64,000 nucleotides of DNA from Bosea vaviloviae (GTDB lineage Bacteria > Pseudomonadota > Alphaproteobacteria > Rhizobiales > Beijerinckiaceae): the NCBI RefSeq assembly GCF_001741865.1, contig NZ_CP017147.1, positions 4,145,001 through 4,209,000 on the forward strand, read 5' to 3'. This document shows, piece by piece, positions 50,168 through 60,262 of the stretch (positions are counted from its first letter, which is position 1; every line of letters starts with the position of its first letter). Below the pieces are notes generated by a model. The model had not been told where the DNA came from. It ran no database searches and saw only the letters and a list, made by a program, of their open reading frames with translations. Made by a program: the position numbers and the translations under genes.

Positions 50168-50836
50168 TCATGCCGTGGCAGCTATCAGTTCCAAAACCTC
50201 CGCTGTCGGCCTGACATCGCCGAAGCAGCGATAGATCGTCGTCAGCGAGGCCTCGTGCAGGCCGTGGGCGTGGCCGGTATTCGCATCCGAGACCATAACG
50301 ACGCGATAGCCCAGTTCGACGGCGTCGCGAGCCGAGGATTCGCAGCAGATATTCGTGACCGTCCCGGCAATCAGCAGCGTGTCGAGCCCGCGCCGCTGCA
50401 ATTGCGCGTGCAGGTCGCAGCGCCCAGGGAAAAAGGCGCTGTAACCCTGTTTCATGGCGTGGATGTCGCCGGGCTGCGGCGTGAGTTCGTGCCAGAGCCG
50501 CGAGCGCGGGTCATCGGGCCGGGCGCCGTCCTGGAAATGCCGCAGCCGCTCCGGACCATGGATCGCCGCCAGGACAGGGCTCTCCAGCGGCATCGGCGCT
50601 GCGGTGACCCAGGCCACCGTGCCGCCGCGGCCGCGCAACGCTGCCGCCATCCGGTTGATCGGGCTGACGATCTTGCGGCAGGCCTCGTCATTCTCGACCG
50701 AGGCGCGCATCAGGTCGATGACGACGAGCGCGGTTAGCGCCGGGTTCAGGCTCTCGAAGGCATGGAGGCGCCCGCGCCGGGACACGACCTTGGCGACGAC
50801 GGCCTCGTCGATGCCGCTTGGATGGCGCAATGTCAT
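50168..50836 (-). CDS. isochorismatase-like cysteine hydrolase
   Basis: A 222-residue hydrolase of the isochorismatase/nicotinamidase fold. The catalytic triad candidates are Asp41 in ALVVIDLMRASV, Lys in IHAMKQGYSAF, and Cys in VTNICCESSARDAVELGY. The start at 50834-50836 is supported by homology range; the frame is open to 50995 without family features. Substrate (isochorismate, amide or carbamoyl compound) cannot be told. It converges with ndufa12 at its 3' end and lies downstream of mntH's 3' end on the same strand. Confidence 0.88.
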   Translation of the reverse strand: MTLRHPSGIDEAVVAKVVSRRGRLHAFESLNPALTALVVIDLMRASVENDEACRKIVSPINRMAAALRGRGGTVAWVTAAPMPLESPVLAAIHGPERLRHFQDGARPDDPRSRLWHELTPQPGDIHAMKQGYSAFFPGRCDLHAQLQRRGLDTLLIAGTVTNICCESSARDAVELGYRVVMVSDANTGHAHGLHEASLTTIYRCFGDVRPTAEVLELIAATA

Positions 50837-50925
50837 CTGTCGTCCAGCGATCGGCCCAAGCCTAGAGTCCCTAACAGCCTCTAGCCGAAGAGAGCCGATT
50901 CGCGGTCGCCAGTGCAATCGTCGCG

Positions 50926-52269
50926 TCAGCCGCCGATTACGAAATCGAACAGCAGCTTGATGTTGAGCGCCGCGATCACGATCGCGATCAGCCAAGCGAA
51001 GATGGCGAGCCAGCGGGGAGCGACGAGCGCGCCCATCTTCGCCTTGTCTGCGGTGAACATCACCAGCGGGAAGACGGCGAAGGAGAGCTGCAGGCTGAGT
51101 ACGACCTGGGTCAGGATCAGGAGCCGCGCCGTGCCGCTGTCGCCATACCAGATGGTCACGGCGGCGGCAGGCACGATGGCGATGGCGCGCGTGATCAGCC
51201 GGCGCAGCCAGGGCGCCAGCTTGATCTTGAGAAAACCCTCCATGACGATCTGGCCGGCCAGCGTCGCGGTCACCGTCGAATTGATGCCGCAGCAGAGCAG
51301 GGCGATGCCGAACAGGGTTGGTGCGATCGCCAGCCCCAACAGCGGGCCGATCAGCTTATGCGCCTCGCCGAGCTCGGCGACATCGGTCTGGCCGGTCTTG
51401 TTGAAGGTCGCCGCCGCCAGGATCAGGATCGCGGCGTTGATCAGGAGCGCGAAGGTCAGCGCCACCGTCGAGTCGATCGTGGCGTATTTCAGCGCCTGGC
51501 GCTTCTCCGGCAGGCTCTCGCCATAGGCGCGGGTCTGTACGATGCCCGAATGCAGATAGAGATTATGCGGCATCACCGTCGCCCCCAGGATGCCGAGCGC
51601 GAGGTAGAGCATCTCGGGATTGGTGACGATCTGCGTCGTCGGCGCGAAGCCCCTGATCACCGCCCCCCAATCGGGATCGGCCAGCGCGATCTGGATCGTA
51701 AAGCAGATTGCGATGACGCCGAGCAGGGTGATGATCAAGGCCTCGACCCAGCGGAAGCCGAGCCGCTGCAGGTACAGGATCAGGAAGACGTCGAGCGCGG
51801 TGATCAGGACGCCGATCTCGAGCGGGATGCCGAAGATCAGGTTGAGCCCGATCGCGGTACCGATCACCTCCGCGATATCGGTGGCGATGATAGCGATCTC
51901 GGCCATCGCCCAGAGCGTGAGCGCCACCGGCTTCGGGAAGGAGTCGCGGCAGGCCTGGGCGAGATCGCGACCCGAGCCGATCGCAAGCCGCGCGCAGAGC
52001 GCCTGCAGCACGACCGCCATGATGTTCGACATCAACGCGACGACGAGCAGGGTGTAGCCAAATTTCGAGCCACCGGCGATCGAAGTCGCCCAGTTACCCG
52101 GATCCATGTAGCCGACGGCAACGAGATAGCCCGGGCCGACGAAGGCGACCGCGCGACGCCAGCCCGGCTTGGAGCCTTGAACGTCGACCGAGCGATGCAC
52201 GTCGGTGAGCGAGGCCTCACCGCGATCCTGGCGCCAACCGGCGGGGGGCTTCCTGACGAAGACGTCCAT
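50926..52269 (-). CDS. mntH: Nramp-family Mn2+/Fe2+ transporter MntH
   Basis: Proton-coupled manganese importer, 447 residues with about 11 helices. Diagnostic motifs are [16 protein letters not shown] (metal-binding Asp and Asn), [18 protein letters not shown] (His and loop), and the conserved [19 protein letters not shown] ATDIAEVIG. Directly upstream are two Mur/Fur-type palindromes, so manganese repression is probable. The next gene downstream on its strand is the hydrolase, 89 nt away. Confidence 0.95.
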   Translation of the reverse strand: MDVFVRKPPAGWRQDRGEASLTDVHRSVDVQGSKPGWRRAVAFVGPGYLVAVGYMDPGNWATSIAGGSKFGYTLLVVALMSNIMAVVLQALCARLAIGSGRDLAQACRDSFPKPVALTLWAMAEIAIIATDIAEVIGTAIGLNLIFGIPLEIGVLITALDVFLILYLQRLGFRWVEALIITLLGVIAICFTIQIALADPDWGAVIRGFAPTTQIVTNPEMLYLALGILGATVMPHNLYLHSGIVQTRAYGESLPEKRQALKYATIDSTVALTFALLINAAILILAAATFNKTGQTDVAELGEAHKLIGPLLGLAIAPTLFGIALLCCGINSTVTATLAGQIVMEGFLKIKLAPWLRRLITRAIAIVPAAAVTIWYGDSGTARLLILTQVVLSLQLSFAVFPLVMFTADKAKMGALVAPRWLAIFAWLIAIVIAALNIKLLFDFVIGG

Positions 52270-52284
52270 TGGATATCACCTGCT

Positions 52285-52327
52285 CTTGCGAATTATTTGC
52301 AAGATACATTCCTGCAAATTATTCGCA
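52285..52327 (-). promoter_or_regulatory. two Mur/Fur-type palindromes upstream of mntH
   Basis: CTTGCGAATTATTTGCAAG (52285-52303) and TGCAAATTATTCGCA (52313-52327), two imperfect inverted repeats in opposite orientation, 16-58 nt before the mntH start. They resemble the manganese-responsive (MRS/Mur) boxes of rhizobial mntH/sitA promoters. The 5'-UTR is otherwise AT-rich, in contrast to the GC-rich surroundings. Confidence 0.75.
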
Positions 52328-52485
52328 ATAAGGAAAATCACGCTGTCATGTGATGGCAACGCCCGGGCGCCCATGACTATGACGCATAGCTGGCGCGGAG
52401 ACCGCAATCGCCCTTTTTCCGCTCGCTTTGCCATGGTAAGCCGCCAGCGCGCGGAGACCTCGCGCGATAGAGAATCGTTTTGAGC

Positions 52486-53106
52486 ATGCCGTCCCGCAGC
52501 CTTTCTGTTCTGGCCCTTGCTACGCTTGTTTCGTTTGCGCTGGGCGGGCCCGCTGCAGCCGATCGCATCCGCAATCCGACTGCGGTCTTCGCCGGGCTGG
52601 ACAAGATCACAGGGCGGATCATCTCCTTCGAGGTGGCGGTCGACGAGACGGTGCAGTTTGGCGCTTTGCAGATCACGCCGCGCGTCTGCTGGACGCGCCC
52701 GCCGACAGAAGCGCCGCAGACGACCTCCTTCACCGAGGTCGACGAGGTGACTTTCAACAACGAATACCGGCGCATCTTCACCGGCTGGATGTATGCGGCG
52801 AGCCCCGGCCTGCACGGCGTCGAGCATGCGATCTACGATGTTTGGCTGACCGACTGCAAAGGCGGAACCGAACTCGTCGTCGATCCCAAGGAGCCGGAGG
52901 CCCCGGTCCCCGAAGACCCGCGCCGGCCGCGCACCGCGCCGGCCCGCGACGTCAATCAGGCGCCGAACGCGCCGGCGCCGGGCGGACGCATCGATGTGCA
53001 GCCGCCCCAGGGTGTGCCGGTCGCGCCGCGCCAGGCGCCGAGCCAGCGCTTCTTCCCCACCAACCCCGTCGGTCCCAGAGATCCGGCTACTGGCGGCAAT
53101 CGCTGA
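52486..53106 (+). CDS. DUF2155 exported protein
   Basis: A 206-residue exported protein with signal peptide 1-26 (ending AAA). The DUF2155 domain is clear: FAGLDKITGRIISFEVAVDETVQFGALQITPRVCWTRPP, EVTFNNEYRRIFTGWMYAASPGLHGVEHAIYDVWLTDC, with two Cys that may pair. A Pro-rich low-complexity C-terminal half (about 130-206) follows. In alphaproteobacteria this gene is regularly next to aat and accBC, as here. The true start is the ATG at 52486; a TTG 6 nt earlier is less likely. Confidence 0.88.
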   Translation: MPSRSLSVLALATLVSFALGGPAAADRIRNPTAVFAGLDKITGRIISFEVAVDETVQFGALQITPRVCWTRPPTEAPQTTSFTEVDEVTFNNEYRRIFTGWMYAASPGLHGVEHAIYDVWLTDCKGGTELVVDPKEPEAPVPEDPRRPRTAPARDVNQAPNAPAPGGRIDVQPPQGVPVAPRQAPSQRFFPTNPVGPRDPATGGNR

Positions 53107-53169
53107 GACCGTTCGGCCTGCTCTGGCTCAAGGGTTGAGATCGAGCCCGCATTCCCGAGAGGCGAGGCC

Positions 53170-53850
53170 TCAGCCTGGAGTGAGATCGGCCAGCGCCTGC
53201 CGCCCATCGGTGTTCGTGCCCCTGGGCCAGGACCACCAATTGCCGGGTTTGGCGACGGCTCGCTCCAGCAGCCCCTGATAAGCCGAGCGCGGGACCTCTT
53301 GGGTGCCGAACTGGGCGAGATGCGAGGTCTGGAACTGGGCGTCGAGCAGGCTGTAACCACCGCGCCTGAGCCGCGCGACGAGATGCACGAGGGCGACCTT
53401 CGAGGCGTCGGTCTCACGGTGGAACATGCTTTCGCCGAAGAAGGCGCCGCCAAGCGAGAGCCCGTAGAGCCCGCCGACGAGCCTGTTCTCGCGCCAGCAT
53501 TCGACCGTGTGGACATGGCCGAGGCGGAACAATTCACCGAAGATCTCGCGGATTCGGCCATTGATCCAGGTCTCGGGCCGGTCGAGCTTGGGCTCGGCGC
53601 AGGCCGCGATGACATGGTCGAAGGCGTTGTCGACCCTGATCTCGAAACGGTCGGAGCGGACGGTGCGGGCCAGGCGCGACGACAGGTGGAAGGCGGCGAG
53701 CGGGATGACGCCACGGATCTCGGGCTCGACCCAGAACAGATTAGGGTCGTCGGCGCTCTCCGCCATCGGGAAGATGCCGGCAGTATAGGCGCGCAGCATG
53801 ATCTCAGGCGTGATCAGCGGCGAGCGGACGGGCACGGAGCGGGCCTTCAT
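53170..53850 (-). CDS. aat: leucyl/phenylalanyl-tRNA-protein transferase
   Basis: Adds Leu or Phe to N-terminal Arg/Lys of proteins, marking them for ClpS-ClpAP degradation (N-end rule). From the ATG at 53850 it has 226 residues. It has [63 protein letters not shown] and [25 protein letters not shown], all hallmark motifs. A longer frame (to 53895) has no family features. Its 3' end faces DUF2155. Confidence 0.95.
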   Translation of the reverse strand: MKARSVPVRSPLITPEIMLRAYTAGIFPMAESADDPNLFWVEPEIRGVIPLAAFHLSSRLARTVRSDRFEIRVDNAFDHVIAACAEPKLDRPETWINGRIREIFGELFRLGHVHTVECWRENRLVGGLYGLSLGGAFFGESMFHRETDASKVALVHLVARLRRGGYSLLDAQFQTSHLAQFGTQEVPRSAYQGLLERAVAKPGNWWSWPRGTNTDGRQALADLTPG

Positions 53851-53955
53851 GGCGTGATGGGAGCGCGGGCCGCGCGGGGAGTCAAACGCGGCCACGTCAT
53901 TCTCGGGCGCAGTCCCGAGAATCTCGGGCAGGACATAATGCCTCTTCCGCGGGAG

Positions 53956-53978
53956 ATGGTCGGGTCAAGCCCGACCAT
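53956..53978. repeat. intergenic palindrome between accC and aat
   Basis: ATGGTCGGG, loop TCAAG, CCCGACCAT: a 9-bp perfect stem. The GGTCGGGTCAAG core recurs at 57896-57910. It lies in the 154-bp gap after accC with a second stem (CTCGGGCGCAGTCCCGAG, 53905-53922). It may be a terminator or one of the dispersed palindromes of this clade. Confidence 0.6.
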
Positions 53979-54004
53979 GACGTGTGTACCCCCGCGAAGA
54001 GCGC

Positions 54005-55369
<1,365 letters not shown>

Positions 55370-55413
55370 CTTGAAGCCTAAATCGGATCGGCCATCCTCG
55401 CTCGGGGCCCGGC

Positions 55414-55872
55414 TCACTCGATCACCAGCAGCGGCTCGCCATATTCGACCGGCTGTCCGTCCTCGACCAGGATCGCGACGACCTTGCCGGCGCGGGGGGC
55501 GACGATGTCGTTGAAGGTCTTCATCGCCTCGACCAGGAGGACGCGCTCGCCCGCCTTCACGACGCTGCCGACCTCGACGAAGGGTTTGGCCTCCGGCGAA
55601 GCGCGGCGATAGGCCGTGCCGACCATCGGCGAAGCAACGGCGCCGGGATGGGCGGCGGACGGCTTGCCCTCGACCGGGGCAGCGGCGATGGGCGCAGCGG
55701 CGACGGGCAGCGGCGCAGCGGAAGCGGGAACCTGCACGGTTGCCGTGATCGTGCGGGCCACGCGGACGCGCAGATCGCCCTTCTCGACTTCGATCTCGGT
55801 CAGATCGGTCTCGTTAAGGAGCTGCGCGAGTTCGCGTACCAGTTCGGGGTCGATCGGGCTCTTGGTCGCCAT
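55414..55872 (-). CDS. accB: acetyl-CoA carboxylase, biotin carboxyl carrier protein
   Basis: A 152-residue BCCP. The N-terminal helix region ([31 protein letters not shown]) is followed by an Ala/Pro-rich linker (about 50-80). The biotinyl domain has the canonical [16 protein letters not shown], with the modified Lys in EAMK. It precedes accC and follows aroQ (78-nt gap), the standard aroQ-accB-accC order. Confidence 0.97.
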   Translation of the reverse strand: MATKSPIDPELVRELAQLLNETDLTEIEVEKGDLRVRVARTITATVQVPASAAPLPVAAAPIAAAPVEGKPSAAHPGAVASPMVGTAYRRASPEAKPFVEVGSVVKAGERVLLVEAMKTFNDIVAPRAGKVVAILVEDGQPVEYGEPLLVIE

Positions 55873-55950
55873 GGCGGTGTCACCGTCTTTGTCGTCTTGG
55901 CAGCGGAGCGCTCAGCGCGCTCACGCCATCCTGTGGAAGATACTGGCGGT

Positions 55951-56409
55951 TCAGGCCGCCGGTTTCGCGAGCCGCTTCTGCAGAAGCGGCACGATCGCGT
56001 CGAAAGCAAGATCATAGCTGGCGACGCCGAAGCCGCAGATCACGCCGACGCAGACTGGCGCCATGTAGGAATGGTGCCGGAACTCCTCGCGGGCATGGAC
56101 ATTGGAGACATGCACCTCGATGGCGAGCGCCTCGGTGCCCTTGATCGCGTCGCGCAATGCGACCGAGGTGTGGGTATAGGCGCCGGCATTGATGACGATG
56201 CCCGCGCCGGCCAGGCCCGCCTGCTGGATGAAGCTGACGAGCTCGCCCTCGTAATTGGTCTGGCGGAAGGTCAGTTCGACGCCGGCCGCGAGCGCCTTGG
56301 CCTTGAGCCTCTCCTCGACGCCGGCCAGCGTCACCGCGCCATAGGTGGCGGGTTCGCGGGTGCCGAGCAGATTGAGATTGGGACCGTTGAGGACGTGGAC
56401 GGCGACCAT
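55951..56409 (-). CDS. aroQ: type II 3-dehydroquinate dehydratase
   Basis: Third step of the shikimate pathway. The 152-residue protein has HVLNGPNLNLLGTREPATYG (active-site Arg/Tyr loop), QTNYEGELVSFIQQA, INAGAYTHTSVALRDAI and the HVSNVHAREEFRHHS motif with the catalytic His. Length fits the dodecameric type II family. It is the first gene of the aroQ-accB-accC operon. Confidence 0.97.
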   Translation of the reverse strand: MVAVHVLNGPNLNLLGTREPATYGAVTLAGVEERLKAKALAAGVELTFRQTNYEGELVSFIQQAGLAGAGIVINAGAYTHTSVALRDAIKGTEALAIEVHVSNVHAREEFRHHSYMAPVCVGVICGFGVASYDLAFDAIVPLLQKRLAKPAA

Positions 56410-56548
56410 GGTGCGCGGTGATTCCAGCGCCGCATGAAAGCGGCAGACGCCGCCCTCTTAACCGGAACATGCGGGCAAAGGAAGCCTGTGCGGCATGGCA
56501 GGCCGGCCCGGTTTCGAAATCGCGTCGCGGCGCGCTCGCGGGCAGGCT

Positions 56549-57463
56549 CTATGGCGGCGGGAAGAAATTCACCGGCACGTCGCTTCTGCGCGCTTTAAGC
56601 GCGACATGGACCGGCGGCACCGGGTTTTCGGCGAGCGCCTTGTCGGCCGCCTCGTTGTGGCATTCATTCGTCGTCGGCCGCTGAGGGTTCTTCGCTACGG
56701 CGAACATCGCCGGGAAGGCGGTGTTCGCGGGATCATCATTGACGGATTGGCCTATGTCGATCCGCGAAGCCAGCATCATCGCCGTCGGCTTTGCACTGGG
56801 GCTCGTCCAGCGGCAGGTCCCATGCCAGACGAGATGCCAGCCGATGCGCGCGAGGTGGTGCGTCTTCCCGGCGGGATCCCTGGCGACGAAATAGGTGATG
56901 AAGCCTTCGTCGCGTCGCGCCGAGAACAGGAAGTTAGGCGAATCGGTCGCTTTGTTGATGATCTTCAGCGGAAACAGGTTGTTGGGGTTGTCGCCCGGCT
57001 TGAACTCGACCTGAAAGCCGGCCTTCGGCGCGAAGACCGGCGTGACGGTAAGCAGCCGCGGCTCGAAGATCATGTCGGGAAGATCCTCGTCGGCATCCAA
57101 CGACGGATTTGCCCGGAAGCCGGCCTTGAGATTGAGCGTGACTTCGCCTTCGCTCTCCCGGCGCCCGGCATAGCGCGCCTCGAACACCTGCACGTCCGAC
57201 ACCTGGATGATGCCGAAATCCCATTTCGAGATCTCGATCTTGTTGGCGCCGCTATTGGGGTCGGTGGGAAAGAAGACGCGTGCCGTGAAGTTGATCATCG
57301 GCCCCTTGTCGCCCCGGCCGCCGGTGTCGACATTGGCGACGTTCAGATTTGCGTTGACCGTGCAGTGCAGTAGCGCGAGTTGCGTTCCGATATGGATATC
57401 GGCCTTTGCGCCAACCGCCTTGGCGGTGATCGAGGCGCTAGCCGGGTCGAAGGCGAGAGCCAT
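56549..57463 (-). CDS. hypothetical protein, 304 residues
   Basis: No signal peptide or membrane helix visible. It opens MALAFDPASASITAKAVGAKADIHIG, is rich in beta-forming stretches (GEVTLNLKAGF, RLLTVTPVFAPKAGFQVEFKPG, GFITYFVARDPAGKTHHLARIGW), and ends in a Pro-rich tail. The PG-binding gene lies 21 nt upstream on the same strand, so the two are probably one operon. The combination recalls extracellular contractile or secreted systems (peptidoglycan-binding module plus partner), but there is no direct evidence. Family not recognised. Confidence 0.6.
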   Translation of the reverse strand: MALAFDPASASITAKAVGAKADIHIGTQLALLHCTVNANLNVANVDTGGRGDKGPMINFTARVFFPTDPNSGANKIEISKWDFGIIQVSDVQVFEARYAGRRESEGEVTLNLKAGFRANPSLDADEDLPDMIFEPRLLTVTPVFAPKAGFQVEFKPGDNPNNLFPLKIINKATDSPNFLFSARRDEGFITYFVARDPAGKTHHLARIGWHLVWHGTCRWTSPSAKPTAMMLASRIDIGQSVNDDPANTAFPAMFAVAKNPQRPTTNECHNEAADKALAENPVPPVHVALKARRSDVPVNFFPPP

Positions 57464-57484
57464 GGGGCGATCTCCGGGGCAAAA

Positions 57485-57844
57485 TCACGAATTAAAGCGG
57501 CGAACCCGTGCCGCGGCTGCAAATTGCCGGGCTTGAAGCGTCGTCTGTGCAATGACGGCGGTTTCCAGTGCGGAGAGCGTCATGCGGCCGACGACGCCAT
57601 CGGCGACAAGGCCGGCCGCTGCCTGGAATTCGCGTATTTTTATCGCGGTTTCCGCGCCGAAAATGCCGTCCGGCAGCGTCTTGCCCTTATGGGTGGAGTT
57701 CGGCATGGCGAAGCCGAGATCGATCAGTGCCGTCTGCAAGATCGCAACGCCTTCGCCGGTGTCGCCTTGCTTCAGCGCTGGCGTGTTCTCGGAAGCTTTG
57801 CGGAGACGCGGCTCGCTGGTAAAGCGCGAGGATGTGAGAGCCAT
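57485..57844 (-). CDS. peptidoglycan-binding domain protein
   Basis: A 119-residue protein from the ATG near 57844 (the frame is open to 57877). It is mainly one PG_binding_1 domain: PALKQGDTGEGVAILQTALIDLGFAMP, TLPDGIFGAETAIKIREFQAAAGLVADGVVGRMTLSAL. No signal peptide is visible, unusual for a wall-binding module, unless exported by a specialised route or as an operon partner. It is followed by the 304-residue unknown gene after 21 nt. Confidence 0.75.
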   Translation of the reverse strand: MALTSSRFTSEPRLRKASENTPALKQGDTGEGVAILQTALIDLGFAMPNSTHKGKTLPDGIFGAETAIKIREFQAAAGLVADGVVGRMTLSALETAVIAQTTLQARQFAAAARVRRFNS

Positions 57845-58000
57845 GCCGTACCGCCCTGTCTCGCCGAACCCGACCATCGCACGCTAAGGGTGACCTATGG
57901 TCGGGTCAAGAGAGCGAACCGCAACGCGCGCGGCAAAACAGGCAGTTCGATGGCAGCCTGAAGCGGGCTTGACCCGCTGCAACCTTGGCCGCTGCAAGCC

Positions 58001-58822
58001 TCAGCCGCTACAGGTCGCCTTGCCGCATTTGCGGACGGCGTCGATCTTGACCTTCAGCGCCGCCTGGCCGACTGCGCCGAAGACGACCTCGTCGCCTAGG
58101 ATGAAGGCGGGCGTGCCGGTGAGGCCCAGGCGATCGCCCAGGGCGACGGTGTCCTCGATCACGGCCTTGGTCGCCGAGGCGTCCATGTCCTTCTTCAGGC
58201 GCTCGATATCCGCGCCGGCGTCCTTGGCGACCTCGAGTGCCTTGGCACCGTTGACGCGCCCCTTGGTCGCCATCAATTTGTTGTGGAACTCGAAGTATTT
58301 CGCGCCCTGGAGCTGATTCATCGCTGCAACCGCGACGCGGCTGGCCTCGACCGAATCCGGTCCGAGGATCGGGAAATCCTTGATCACGACCTTGAGCTTC
58401 GGGTCTTCCTTGACAAGCGCGCGGACATCCTCCAGCGCCCTTTTGCAGAAGCCGCAATTGTAATCCATGAACTCGACGATGGTGACGTCGCCCTGTGGGT
58501 TGCCGACGATCACCGAAGTCGCGGGATCGACGAGGCGGGCCTTCTCGGCCGTGACCGCGCTGCGCTGCGCCTCGGCCTGGGCGACCGTGTTGCGGCGTTC
58601 GATCTCGATCAGCGCTTCCTGGACCAGTTCGGGGTTCTGCTGCAGCGTCTCGCGGATCAGATCGACCACGGCCTTGCGCTGCTCGGGGGTGAGGGCGGAG
58701 CTTTGCGCGCGGGCCGGCGCCATCGTCAGGCTGCCCGCAACCAGGAGCGCGGAGAGCGCGAGGCCGGCGCGGCGCAGCACTGCAAAGTCAAGCTGCAGCA
58801 GGAAGGGAAGCGCGATCATCAT
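58001..58822 (-). CDS. DsbA-family periplasmic thiol oxidoreductase
   Basis: A 273-residue thioredoxin-fold protein with a signal peptide (about 1-38, ending APARAQ), an alpha-helical N-terminal region (LTPEQRKAVVDLIRETLQQNPELVQEALIE), and the DsbA-like domain. The active site CxxC is YNCGFCKRAL, and the cis-Pro loop is GLTGTPAFILG. Two more Cys sit at the end (KCGKATCSG). Such ScsC/DsbG-like proteins often reshuffle disulfides and have been linked to copper tolerance. It stands alone, divergent from the aminotransferase gene. Confidence 0.9.
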   Translation of the reverse strand: MMIALPFLLQLDFAVLRRAGLALSALLVAGSLTMAPARAQSSALTPEQRKAVVDLIRETLQQNPELVQEALIEIERRNTVAQAEAQRSAVTAEKARLVDPATSVIVGNPQGDVTIVEFMDYNCGFCKRALEDVRALVKEDPKLKVVIKDFPILGPDSVEASRVAVAAMNQLQGAKYFEFHNKLMATKGRVNGAKALEVAKDAGADIERLKKDMDASATKAVIEDTVALGDRLGLTGTPAFILGDEVVFGAVGQAALKVKIDAVRKCGKATCSG

Positions 58823-58982
58823 CGTCCTTTCGGGCAGGCCGGCGCTGGCCGGCAGGGCATCTCGCCCCATCATGGTTTCGAAAAAACCTTCAGAATTGCT
58901 TCTGGGCTCTCACCGGGACTGCGTCAAATCACAGCTGTGACAGCGGTTGCGGGATAAGGGCGGCTCGGTTACGGCAACGGGC

Positions 58983-60173
58983 ATGACCCAGCCAGCTCCT
59001 TCCGGCCTCCTCATGCCAGCGCTCGCCGCGCGGGCCGAGCGTGTTTCGCCCTTCATCGTCATGGATGTGATGAACCAGGCCGCCGCCATCGAGCGGAATG
59101 GCGGTTCGGTGGTGCATATGGAGGTCGGGCAGCCTTCCGCGCCGACGCCGGCCAGCATTCGCGCGGCGGCCGGCCGCGCGCTGGAGCATGGCCGCATCGG
59201 ATATACCCAGGCGCTCGGCACGGATTCGCTGAGGGAACGCATCGCGCGGCATTATCGGGATGCTTATGGCGCCGGCGTGGCGGCACAGCGCGTTGTGGTG
59301 ACGACCGGCTCCTCCGGCGGCTTCATCCTGGCGTTCCTGGCCTGTTTCCAGCCCGGTGCGCGTGTCGCCATCACTGCGCCGGGCTATCCGGCCTATCGCA
59401 ACATCCTGATCGCGCTGGGGCTGGAGCCGGTTGCGATCGAGGTCGGGCCTGAGACCCGCTTCGCGCTGACGCCGGAGCTGATCGCCAGGGCGCATGCGCA
59501 GGCTCCGCTCGCCGGCGTGCTGACGATGAGCCCCGCCAACCCGACCGGCGTGGTGATGGCGCCCGACGCCATCGCCGCCGTGGCGGCGGAGTGCCGCAAG
59601 CTCGGCCTCTGGTACATCTCCGACGAGATCTATCACGGCCTGACCTATGAGGCGCCTGCGACGACGGCGCTCGCGGCCGATCCAGACGCCATCATCGTCA
59701 ACTCCTTCTCGAAATATTACTGCATGACCGGCTGGCGCGTCGGCTGGCTCGTGGTGCCCGAGCGGCTGGTGCGCACGATCGAGCGGCTGCAGCAAAATTT
59801 GTCGATCTCGGTACCTTATCTCAGCCAGGTTGCGGGCGAGGCGGCTTTCGAGGCGACCGCGGAATGCGAGGCGATCAAGGCCGGCTACGCGGCAAACCGC
59901 GCTTTTCTGCTGAAGGCCCTGCCGGAGATCGGGCTGGGGGACTTCCTGCCTGTCGACGGGGCCTTCTACATCTATCTCGACATCGGCCGATATTCGAATG
60001 ATTCCATGGCGTTCTGCCGCGATGTTCTGAACCATGCCGGCGTCGCGATCACGCCTGGGCTCGATTTCGACGAAAGCCGTGGAGCCCGTACAATGCGGCT
60101 CTCCTTCGCCGGCTCGCTGACGGAATGCGAGCAGGCCGTCGAACGGATCGGGGCCTGGCTGAAGCGCGGCTGA
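58983..60173 (+). CDS. class I/II aminotransferase
   Basis: A 396-residue PLP enzyme of the aspartate-aminotransferase fold. It has VVHMEVGQPSAPTP, YTQALGTDSLRERIARHYRDAYG, the cofactor-binding MSPANPTGVVMAP, and the Lys motif VNSFSKYYCMTGWRVGWLV, with an Arg near the end (ARTMRLSFAG). It resembles MalY/PatB/aspartate-type transaminases annotated as pyridoxal-dependent aminotransferases; substrate is open. The start at 58983 gives normal length. The MscS gene follows after 89 nt. Confidence 0.92.
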   Translation: MTQPAPSGLLMPALAARAERVSPFIVMDVMNQAAAIERNGGSVVHMEVGQPSAPTPASIRAAAGRALEHGRIGYTQALGTDSLRERIARHYRDAYGAGVAAQRVVVTTGSSGGFILAFLACFQPGARVAITAPGYPAYRNILIALGLEPVAIEVGPETRFALTPELIARAHAQAPLAGVLTMSPANPTGVVMAPDAIAAVAAECRKLGLWYISDEIYHGLTYEAPATTALAADPDAIIVNSFSKYYCMTGWRVGWLVVPERLVRTIERLQQNLSISVPYLSQVAGEAAFEATAECEAIKAGYAANRAFLLKALPEIGLGDFLPVDGAFYIYLDIGRYSNDSMAFCRDVLNHAGVAITPGLDFDESRGARTMRLSFAGSLTECEQAVERIGAWLKRG

Positions 60174-60262
60174 GCGCAAAGCGGGCAGGGCGAGCCCGGC
60201 GCTTGCCAAGAGCAGCGATTCCCGTCCAACTCGCGCTGTCCTTGGTGTTGGGAGCGGGTTCG

